64,000 nt of DNA from Homoserinimonas sedimenticola. GTDB lineage: Bacteria; Actinomycetota; Actinomycetes; Actinomycetales; Microbacteriaceae. The first letter of the stretch is position 1. The number at the start of each line of letters is the position of its first letter. A program made the position numbers and the translations under genes. Positions 56,703 through 63,052 of this stretch are shown here, piece by piece. The stretch lies in NCBI RefSeq assembly GCF_026094475.1, contig NZ_JAPELL010000001.1:653171-717170 (forward strand). Direction: 5' to 3'. The notes beneath the pieces are model-generated. The model was not told where the DNA came from. It was given only the letters and a program-made list of their open reading frames with translations, and did not search any database.

Positions 56703-57115
56703 GGCATGCCCGAGCGGTAGGCGACGAGCTTTGCGATCGATGCGACGATGGCCGACACGGCGAAGGCGAGATAGATCACGTTTGCGATCCAGAAATGCTC
56801 TGCCTGGACCATCGCGAGGAGCAGCGCCGCCAGCGCACCCGCCACGAGTACGCCGTGCCCGATGAACTCGCCGAAGCGATCGATCTCGAGATCGCGTCGA
56901 TCCCGCTTCTCGCGCTTATCCGGATGCATGAGGAACATGTGGGCGATGATCGAGGCGACGATCGCTCCGCAGATCGTCCAGAGCATGGCCGGTACGTAGT
57001 CGACGTTGGGGAGGGGCTGGCTGCCCACCCGGGAGAGGACCAGGCCGACGTAGACCCCGTATCCGGTGACGGCGAGAACGAGCATGACCCACACGCTCCG
57101 GTGTTCGTACGACAT
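56696..57115 (-). CDS. membrane protein paired with an Xre regulator
   Basis: 139 aa with four predicted helices (VWVMLVLAVTGYGVYVGLVL, AMLWTICGAIVASIIAHMFL, GVLVAGALAALLLAMVQAEH, ANVIYLAFAVSAIVASIAKL) and a charged cytoplasmic loop DKREKRDRRDLEIDRFGE. That loop and the topology resemble DUF2178-type membrane proteins found beside small Xre repressors, though I did not verify the family. ATG at 57115 with GGAGG 4 nt upstream. First gene of the operon. Confidence 0.85.
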   Translation of the reverse strand: MSYEHRSVWVMLVLAVTGYGVYVGLVLSRVGSQPLPNVDYVPAMLWTICGAIVASIIAHMFLMHPDKREKRDRRDLEIDRFGEFIGHGVLVAGALAALLLAMVQAEHFWIANVIYLAFAVSAIVASIAKLVAYRSGMPW

Positions 57116-57138
57116 CGTTCCTCCATGTAAAGAAAAGC

Positions 57139-57177
57139 TGACACGGAGAATGTATGAGATGACAGACATCGTGTCAA
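57139..57177 (-). promoter_or_regulatory. sigma70-type promoter bracketed by an inverted repeat
   Basis: On the minus strand a perfect -35 TTGACA (57177-57172) and a -10 TACATT (57154-57149) are separated by 17 nt, driving the operon that starts at 57115. The inverted repeat TGACACG (57139-57145) and CGTGTCA (57170-57176) brackets both elements, one arm overlapping the -35, as expected for a repressor operator. The small Xre protein encoded in the same operon is the obvious candidate. Confidence 0.72.
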
Positions 57178-57230
57178 GAAACTCTTACACCACCCTCGCG
57201 CTTCGGCTCATGGCCTGCGACGATGAATCA

Positions 57231-57752
57231 ATGACAACCCGTCTGCTGCTCCTCGCCGACACCCACGTGCCGAAACGGGCAAGAACGATCCCTGAGCAGG
57301 TCTGGCGCGCCGTCGAGGAGGCGGACATCGTGATCCACGCGGGCGACTGGGTCGAGCCGGACGTACTCGATGAGCTGGAGGCCCGCAGCTCCCGACTCCT
57401 CGGCGTCTGGGGAAACAATGACGGCGACGAGCTGCGCCGACGCCTGCCGGAGGTCGCCTCCGAAACGATCGAGGGCATCCGCTTCTCGGTCGTTCACGAA
57501 ACCGGGTCGGCGTCGGGCCGGGAGAGGCGATGCGACGCCGCCTTCCCCGACACCGACGTGCTCGTCTTCGGGCACAGCCACATCCCCTGGGACACGACAA
57601 CCGAGAACGGCGTGCGCCTGCTTAACCCTGGATCCCCGACCGATCGGCGCCGCCAGCCGCACTGCACCATGATGACGGCGGTGGCCGACGCGGGCGCCCT
57701 CCGCGACGTCGAGTTCGTGATCGTCGAACGCGGGGAGGGCCCTACTTCTTGA
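57231..57752 (+). CDS. YfcE/MJ0936-family metallophosphoesterase
   Basis: 173 aa. Seen: LLLLADTHVPKRARTIPEQVW (Asp and His metal ligands), DIVIHAGDWVEPDVLDEL (GDxxE-type Asp), RLLGVWGNNDGDELRRRLP (GNND), VVHETGSASG, and VFGHSHIPWDTT with the closing GHSH metal motif. Lower-case assignments aside, all five ligand blocks are present. Likely a cytosolic phosphodiesterase; substrate unknown. Its stop overlaps the convergent GerW-like gene by 11 nt. Confidence 0.93.
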   Translation: MTTRLLLLADTHVPKRARTIPEQVWRAVEEADIVIHAGDWVEPDVLDELEARSSRLLGVWGNNDGDELRRRLPEVASETIEGIRFSVVHETGSASGRERRCDAAFPDTDVLVFGHSHIPWDTTTENGVRLLNPGSPTDRRRQPHCTMMTAVADAGALRDVEFVIVERGEGPTS

Positions 57753-58077
57753 GGGCGCGGATGACGCGGCTCAGCGCCTTGCCCGCGACCCACGTCAGCG
57801 GGATCGCGACCGCGAGAAGCGGGATGAGCGCGGGCACGAAGCGCGGACCATTCTCGCCCGGCACGAACATGCCGATGGGGATGCTCGCGCCACCGCCTCC
57901 ACCACCCTCACCCTCGCCCTCACTGCCCTCGGGGGCGCTGCCGCCTCCGAAGCCGAAGCTCACGAACGAGACGGGCACGGCCTCGACCCCGCCGATCTCG
58001 ATCTTCTCGCCGTAGTTCACCTTCGCGCCCACGGAGCTCGCCACCCGCTCCGACAGCGTCTGCACGATGTTTGCCAT
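57742..58077 (-). CDS. GerW/YtfJ-family protein
   Basis: 111 aa. Seen: an N-terminal helix (IVQTLSERVASSVGAKVNYGEKIEIGGVEAVPVSFVSFGFGGG is the family core, quoted in parts here as VGAKVNYGEKIEIGG and VPVSFVSFGFGGG), a Glu/Gly-rich loop, FVPGENGPRFVPALIPLLAV and a C-terminal membrane-like helix. In Bacillus, YtfJ/GerW is a forespore protein, but the family is common in non-sporulating actinobacteria, so no sporulation role should be inferred. Convergent with the phosphoesterase. Confidence 0.85.
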   Translation of the reverse strand: MANIVQTLSERVASSVGAKVNYGEKIEIGGVEAVPVSFVSFGFGGGSAPEGSEGEGEGGGGGGASIPIGMFVPGENGPRFVPALIPLLAVAIPLTWVAGKALSRVIRALKK

Positions 58078-58181
58078 GGCGACGAGACTAGCCCTCCCGC
58101 CATTCACCGAATAGGACGCAGTGTTTTCCTCAGTCGGTCGCCATTGTTCCGTCTTCCAGCCGCAGGCACCAGACTGGGCAC

Positions 58182-59192
58182 ATGCCTGAACCCACGGAGG
58201 GACGCGTCGCCGTCTACATCGACTTCGACAACATCGTCATCAGCCGCTACGACCAGGTCCACGGTCGGGGCCACTTCCTTCGGGAACAGATCCGCACGAT
58301 CACGGCCGACAGCGTTCGCGACGACCGCGACCTCGCGGCGCGACTCGAGCGGGCGACCGTCGATATCGGTGCCGTGCTCGACTATGCCTCGTCGTTCGGC
58401 TCGATCGTCATAAGCCGCGCTTACGCCGACTGGTCGATCGAGGTCAACGCAAGCTACCGCGACCAGCTGATGGAGCGTGCGGTCGACCTTGTGCAGCTCT
58501 TTCCTGCCGTGAGGTCGATGAAGAACGGGGCCGATATCCGCTTGGCCGTCGACGTCGTCGAGGACCTCTTCCGCCTCCCCGACCTCTCCCACGTCATCAT
58601 CGTCGCGGGCGACAGCGACTACATCCCTTTGGCGCAGCGAGCTGCGCGGCTCGGCCGCTACGTGGTCGGAATCGGCGTCGCCGGATCGACCAGCAAGTTC
58701 CTTGCGGCGGCCTGCGACGAATTCGCCGACTACGACGCCCTTCCCGGCATCGGTGACGACAGTGTGGAGGACGAGGAGGACGAGACCTCCGCGGCCGAGC
58801 CTGCGAAGACGGATGCCGAGGCTTCCGCCGAAACTCAGGCGGAGGGTCGGGCACGCCGGCGCGCGAACCCGAAGGCGGCGACGGAGACGACGACCGCCTC
58901 GGCGCCGAGCAAGCGCGCCAAGCAGGCCGCGCAGCAGGCCGCATCCGCTCTCCTGACGCGAGCCCTGCGGCTCGGCCACGCCAAGAACGACGCCGACTGG
59001 CTTGCGAGCTCCGGCGTGAAGAACCAGATGCTGCGAATGGATCCGTCGTTCCAGGAGTCGGCTCTCGGATACAAGAACTTCACGGAGTTCCTCAAGTCGC
59101 GAGGCAACATCGTTCAGATCAAGGAGGAGGGGCAGACACGCTTGCTTCGGCTGCGAAGCGCCTCGGCAGACGAGGGCGACGGCCGCTCATAA
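58182..59192 (+). CDS. NYN-domain protein with C-terminal OST-HTH/LOTUS-like domain
   Basis: 336 aa. Seen: NYN/PIN-like nuclease fold with VAVYIDFDNIVISRYD, ISRAYADW, NGADIRLAVDVVEDLFR and HVIIVAGDSDYIPLAQRAARLG, where the conserved Asp residues could bind metal. A linker rich in Glu/Ala/Lys (about 195-255) leads to a C-terminal helical domain SALLTRALRLGHAKNDADWLAS...QMLRMDPSFQESALGYKNFTEFLKSRG resembling OST-HTH domains that bind RNA. A ribonuclease or RNA-binding role is inferred, not shown. Confidence 0.9.
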   Translation: MPEPTEGRVAVYIDFDNIVISRYDQVHGRGHFLREQIRTITADSVRDDRDLAARLERATVDIGAVLDYASSFGSIVISRAYADWSIEVNASYRDQLMERAVDLVQLFPAVRSMKNGADIRLAVDVVEDLFRLPDLSHVIIVAGDSDYIPLAQRAARLGRYVVGIGVAGSTSKFLAAACDEFADYDALPGIGDDSVEDEEDETSAAEPAKTDAEASAETQAEGRARRRANPKAATETTTASAPSKRAKQAAQQAASALLTRALRLGHAKNDADWLASSGVKNQMLRMDPSFQESALGYKNFTEFLKSRGNIVQIKEEGQTRLLRLRSASADEGDGRS

Positions 59193-59205
59193 GGACTCCG
59201 CTTAT
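59189..59205 (+). promoter_or_regulatory. palindromic operator upstream of satD
   Basis: ATAAG-GACTCCG-CTTAT (59189-59205) is an inverted repeat with 5-bp arms and a 7-nt spacer, in a strongly AT-rich patch 32 bp before the satD start. A further half site GGCTTATAG lies at 59227-59235 just before the ATG. The same architecture occurs at the other end of the operon (60718-60734). Confidence 0.65.
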
Positions 59206-59236
59206 ATTTGCCTGAAATTAGCGATAGGCTTATAGA

Positions 59237-59902
59237 ATGGTTCCTCCGAAACGGGCGATAGCCGTGATCGCCGACCTCTCCAAGTCGCGCACACACAGCG
59301 ATAGAGCGGGCCTGCAGCGCGCTGTCGAGGATGCGTTCGGTGCCCTCGCAAGAGCGGTGCCCGCCGAGGAGCCGCTGCAGCCCACAATCGGGGACGAATT
59401 CCAGGCGGTCTACGCCGATCTCCCTACAGCCGTGCGCGCCTCCCTTCTCGCGCGTCTCTCTCTCCCGGAGGGCGTGGACTGCCGCTTTGGGCTCGGCCAC
59501 GGCGAGTTGCGATCAATCGGCGAGGGTGCGGCCGGTGTGCTGCAGGACGGCTCCGCATGGTGGTCGGCCCGCGAGGCCATTGGTCAGGCCAGGGAACGGG
59601 AGTACGGTCGTCAGCCTTTCGTTCGCACCTGGTTCTGCAGTGCCGAGGGAGCGCCGCTCGACGACATCGCGCCCGCAGCGGAGAGCATCGTCAATGCCTA
59701 CCTCATCACGCGCGACCACCTCGTGAGCGCGATGTCGGCGCGCGAGAAGCGATTGCTGCTGGGCCAGCTCACCGGGAGCACGCAGGCGGAACTGGCGCAC
59801 GATGAGGGGATCACGCAATCCGCCGTCTCACAGAACCTCCGCCGCAGTGGCGCCGCAGCAGTCCTAGCGGGTGAGACGCTAGTCGCAGGAGGTCACCCGT
59901 GA
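59237..59902 (+). CDS. SatD-family protein with C-terminal helix-turn-helix
   Basis: 221 aa. Seen: RAIAVIADLSKSRTHSDRAGLQRAVEDAFGAL at the N-terminus, PTIGDEFQAVYADLPTA, RFGLGHGELRSIGEGAAGVLQDGSAWWSAREAI (the conserved family core), and a C-terminal HTH about residues 178-205 (REKRLLLGQLTGSTQAELAHDEGITQSAVSQNLR). Known: SatD-type proteins occur in Streptococcus and Actinobacteria, mechanism unclear. The HTH and flanking palindromes suggest it regulates its own operon. It overlaps the next gene by 4 nt (GTGA). Confidence 0.88.
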   Translation: MVPPKRAIAVIADLSKSRTHSDRAGLQRAVEDAFGALARAVPAEEPLQPTIGDEFQAVYADLPTAVRASLLARLSLPEGVDCRFGLGHGELRSIGEGAAGVLQDGSAWWSAREAIGQAREREYGRQPFVRTWFCSAEGAPLDDIAPAAESIVNAYLITRDHLVSAMSAREKRLLLGQLTGSTQAELAHDEGITQSAVSQNLRRSGAAAVLAGETLVAGGHP

Positions 59903-60687
59903 CACTAGTCGCCCTGCTCTTCATCGCCATCGGCGTGGCCGACATCACGCGAGAGCGCTTCCGCAGACCCATCGGTCCCATCGTCGGCGGCACTGCCGGC
60001 ATCCTCGTGCTCTGCCTCTCTGCCTGGGGGCTAGGGGCGCCCGTCGGGCCGGTGCTCGCCCTCGCCGGCGCCACGCTTGCCTGGATTGCGGCAACCGCCA
60101 TCCCCACCGGCGGGCAGAGCGGATACCTGAAGCTGGCACTGCTCGGCGCGCTCATCACGGCAACGTGGGCGTTCCCGATCGCCTCCGATGATGGCGCCCC
60201 GCTCGCCCGCTGGTATGCAGCACTCCCCTACTCGTTCACGACCGAGATCAACGTCGACGCCTTCATGCTCGGACTCGGTTCCGTGCTGTTCCTCATCGAG
60301 ACGGCCAACATCATCGTGCGCCTCATCCTGGCCGCAGCACCGCGCGCCACCGCGAAGACCGTGACGACCGCGGATGCCACGACACCCGCTCGGCGCTCCT
60401 GGTTCGGTCGCGGCGCTACCGTCGCCGTGAGTCCGGCGCCGCAGGGTGTGCTGCCGCTGAAGGGTGGCCGGATACTCGGCCCCTTCGAGCGCCTCTTCCT
60501 CTTCGCTCTCGTGATGGCCGGGCAGTTCACGGCGCTTGCCGCGGTCGTGGCAGCCAAGGGGATCATCCGCTTCCCGGAGATCTCGAAGGACACGGCCGAC
60601 GGCTCGAAGGCCGAATACTTTCTCGTCGGTAGCTTCGCGAGCTGGGCGGTCGTGCTGGTGGTCGCACTGATTGCCCTCTCCCCGTGA
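59899..60687 (+). CDS. SatE-like membrane protein
   Basis: 262 aa, coupled to satD. Seven or so predicted helices, for example VALLFIAIGVADITRERFRR, PIVGGTAGILVLCLSAWGLG, LGLGSVLFLIETANIIVRLILAA, and a cytoplasmic loop of Arg/Thr/Ala (ATAKTVTTADATTPARRSWF). The segment LKGGRILGPFERLFLFALVMAGQFTALAAVVAAKGIIRFPEIS is characteristic of the DUF3307-like/SatE group in my recollection (quoted here only by its LKGGRILGPFERL start). Works with SatD by context; function unknown. Confidence 0.75.
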   Translation: MTLVALLFIAIGVADITRERFRRPIGPIVGGTAGILVLCLSAWGLGAPVGPVLALAGATLAWIAATAIPTGGQSGYLKLALLGALITATWAFPIASDDGAPLARWYAALPYSFTTEINVDAFMLGLGSVLFLIETANIIVRLILAAAPRATAKTVTTADATTPARRSWFGRGATVAVSPAPQGVLPLKGGRILGPFERLFLFALVMAGQFTALAAVVAAKGIIRFPEISKDTADGSKAEYFLVGSFASWAVVLVVALIALSP

Positions 60688-60717
60688 GCAGCAGCCAGGG
60701 ACTCATACCCGAGCAAT

Positions 60718-60734
60718 ATAAGGGTATAGCTTAT
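60718..60734. promoter_or_regulatory. second palindrome, after the satDE pair
   Basis: ATAAG-GGTATAG-CTTAT (60718-60734) shares the ATAAG-N7-CTTAT layout of the site at 59189-59205. When the first site is read on the opposite strand both begin AATATAAG. This copy lies 30 bp beyond the satE-like stop and overlaps the stop codon of the convergent LLM oxidoreductase gene. Confidence 0.6.
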
Positions 60735-61759
60735 CCGAGCAGTTCCCGGACACGGGGAATGACCTCGCGGCCGTAGAGCCCGATTGAGGACATGAGCTGC
60801 TCATGCGGCATCGTCCCGTTCGAGTATTTGAGGTCGAAGCGCGAGAGCCCGAGCCCCTCGACCGTGCGCACGATCTTCTGCGCGACCGTCTCGGGCGAGC
60901 CGACGAAGAGAGCACCGGATGCGACCTCCTGCTCGTACTCCGCTCGCGATAGCGGTGGCCAGCCACGCTCCTTGCCGATCTGGTCGCGATTGGCCTTGAA
61001 GTGCGGATACAGCTCTTCGCGTGCCTGCTCATCGCTTACTGCGATGTAGCCGGGCGAGTGGGCTCCAATGGGAAGCTCCTCGCGGCCGAACTGTGCAAGC
61101 GCCCTCCGGTACAGGTCCGCGTAGGGTGCGAAGCGCTGCGGGTCACCCCCGATGATTGCAAGCATGAGCGGGAGTCCGTAGTGGGCAGCGCGCACGACGG
61201 ATTCCGGGCTCCCTCCGACTCCCACCCAGGTCCTGAGCGTGCCCTCCTCAAGCTTGGGATACACGTGCTGGTCGGCGAGAGAGCCGCGTACGGTGCCCTC
61301 CCACGTCACGGCCTCATTGCCGATGAGCCGCGAGAAGAGGTCGATCTTCTCCTCAAAGAGCTGCTGATAGTCGGCGAGGTCGAGCCCGAAGAGGGGAAAG
61401 GACTCCGTGAACGAGCCCCGGCCGATGATGACCTCGGCTCGACCCTGGGAGAGGGCGTCGACCGTGCTGAAGCGCTCGAACACCCGAACGGGATCGTCGG
61501 AACTGAGAACCGTGACGGCGGACCCGAGTTTGATCCGAGTCGTGCGCGTCGCGATTCCCGCCAGCACGACCTCGGGTGCCGAGACCGCGAAGTCCGCGCG
61601 GTGATGCTCTCCGACGCCGATGAAGTCGACACCCAGCTCGTCGGCGAGCACGGCCTGCTCGACGAGGTTGCGGATGCTCTGCGCCTGCGAGAGCGGATGG
61701 CCCGCGGCATCCGTCGTCACATCACCGAAGGTGTCGAGCCCCAGCTCAAGCGTCGCCAT
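60731..61759 (-). CDS. LLM-class flavin-dependent oxidoreductase
   Basis: 342 aa, luciferase-like monooxygenase fold, FMN-dependent. Seen: MATLELGLDTFGDVT, EQAVLADELGVDFIGVGEHHRADFAVSAPEVVLAGIA (conserved GEHH..F), RIKLGSAVTVLSSDDPVRVFERFSTVDALSQGRAEVIIGRGSF (common LLM core), and HSPGYIAVSDEQAREELYPHF. The substrate is unknown. ATG at 61759 is taken as the start. An 8-bp palindrome TACATGTA (61786-61793) lies in the upstream gap. Its stop overlaps the palindrome at 60718-60734. Confidence 0.92.
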   Translation of the reverse strand: MATLELGLDTFGDVTTDAAGHPLSQAQSIRNLVEQAVLADELGVDFIGVGEHHRADFAVSAPEVVLAGIATRTTRIKLGSAVTVLSSDDPVRVFERFSTVDALSQGRAEVIIGRGSFTESFPLFGLDLADYQQLFEEKIDLFSRLIGNEAVTWEGTVRGSLADQHVYPKLEEGTLRTWVGVGGSPESVVRAAHYGLPLMLAIIGGDPQRFAPYADLYRRALAQFGREELPIGAHSPGYIAVSDEQAREELYPHFKANRDQIGKERGWPPLSRAEYEQEVASGALFVGSPETVAQKIVRTVEGLGLSRFDLKYSNGTMPHEQLMSSIGLYGREVIPRVRELLG

Positions 61760-61852
61760 GATTCTCTCTTCCCAGACCATGCATCTACATGTATCGTGAA
61801 CCGACTCCCCGCAGAGACTATTCCCCCCGTCGCCGTCCCTGAGAATGGAACC

Positions 61853-62062
61853 ATGAGCACCCCCGCCGATCGACGCTCTCCCTATCGCACCCTCGCCGCC
61901 TGGGCCGTAGCCGCGGTCTCGATCGTGCTCACGATGTTCTTCGCCGGAATCCTCTTCCGTGATCCGAGCCTGCCTGCCGCCTGGATCGGGCTCGCCTGCT
62001 TCTCCCTCGCCGCCGTGGGAGCCGTGACCACCGTCGAACTTGAGCGACGCGCCCGCAACTGA
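61853..62062 (+). CDS. small membrane protein, 69 aa, unknown function
   Basis: Two predicted helices (AAWAVAAVSIVLTMFFAGIL and AWIGLACFSLAAVGAVTTVE) flanked by a polar basic N-terminus (MSTPADRRSPYRTL) and an Arg-rich end. ATG at 61853 is chosen by the start of the membrane-protein-like segment, and a weak GAGAATGGA precedes it. Family not recognised. It stands between the divergent LLM gene and the kinase gene. Confidence 0.6.
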   Translation: MSTPADRRSPYRTLAAWAVAAVSIVLTMFFAGILFRDPSLPAAWIGLACFSLAAVGAVTTVELERRARN

Positions 62063-62182
62063 CGGCTCGCCGAATACTCCCTCATCGGCCGCTGGACAGC
62101 GCCTGCGAGCATCCCCGCGCCGGAAGATCACGAACAGGTATCGGCGCCCATGAAGGCGTGCACGGGGAGCTAACCTACGAGC

Positions 62183-63046
62183 ATGACTGACCAGGTGGCG
62201 CCCGGAACCGAGGTGCTGCTGGGAGGCCGCTACCGCCTCGGCCCCGCCCTCGGTTCGGGAGGCGCCGCAGCGGTTCACCGCGCCCGGGACATGCTCCTCG
62301 GCCGCGAGGTTGCCATCAAGGTGTACCGCTCCGCCGCAACCGACCAGGCCGAGATCGACCGGCAGGAGGCGGAGATCCGCACGATTGCCGCGCTCAACCA
62401 CCCGAGCCTTGTCACTGTCCTCGACGCTGGCGTGTACCTTCCAGAGAAGGACAAACCCACCATCTTCCTCGTCATGGAGCTGCTCAACGGCGAGAACCTT
62501 CACGCTCGCATCCAGCGGGGGCGTCTCTCCTCCGAGGAGGCCGCCCTCGTCGGCTTCGACATCGCCGACGGCCTGCAGTACCTCGCCGACCGCGCCGTCG
62601 TGCATCGCGACATCAAGCCCGGCAACATCCTTCTCGTCTCCTACAGCAGCGGCGAAGCGCGCAGACGGGCGAAGCTCATCGACTTCGGCATCGCCAAGAG
62701 TGACGGACAGCCCGAGATGGCCACCCCGGGCACCACGACCGGCACGGCACCCTACCTGAGCCCGGAACAGGCGAGCGGCGAGGAGGTGACGCCCGCGAGC
62801 GATGTCTACTCGCTGGGGCTTGTCATACTCGAATGCCTGACGGGAGTGCGCGCCTTCCCCGGCGAGGCCATCCCCTCGGCCGTCGCCCGGCTCATGCGCG
62901 ACCCCGACATCCCCAAGTCGCTCCCCGACGCCTGGCGCAGCCTCCTAGCGGAGATGACGGCGCGGACGCCCGAGGACCGCCCCGGTCTCAGGGACGTCGT
63001 CCTGCGACTCCGCGGGATCGCCGTGGCCGAACTCGCGGAGCACTAA
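62183..63046 (+). CDS. serine/threonine protein kinase (Hanks type), soluble
   Basis: 287 aa: essentially only the catalytic domain. Seen: glycine loop LGPALGSGGAAAVHRARD, VAIKVYRS with the ATP-binding Lys46, VVHRDIKPGNILL catalytic loop, KLIDFGIAKSD (DFG), GTAPYLSPEQASGEEVTPASDVYSLGLVILECLTG (APE equivalent and P+1 region). No membrane helix or PASTA domains, unlike PknB, so it is a cytosolic kinase. Substrates unknown. It is convergent with gatB. Confidence 0.94.
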   Translation: MTDQVAPGTEVLLGGRYRLGPALGSGGAAAVHRARDMLLGREVAIKVYRSAATDQAEIDRQEAEIRTIAALNHPSLVTVLDAGVYLPEKDKPTIFLVMELLNGENLHARIQRGRLSSEEAALVGFDIADGLQYLADRAVVHRDIKPGNILLVSYSSGEARRRAKLIDFGIAKSDGQPEMATPGTTTGTAPYLSPEQASGEEVTPASDVYSLGLVILECLTGVRAFPGEAIPSAVARLMRDPDIPKSLPDAWRSLLAEMTARTPEDRPGLRDVVLRLRGIAVAELAEH

Positions 63047-63052
63047 GCCCGG

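Noticed and set aside
57742-58077. Evidence for sporulation from the GerW-like gene
   Set aside because: The family is widespread in non-sporulating actinobacteria, and no other sporulation gene is seen.
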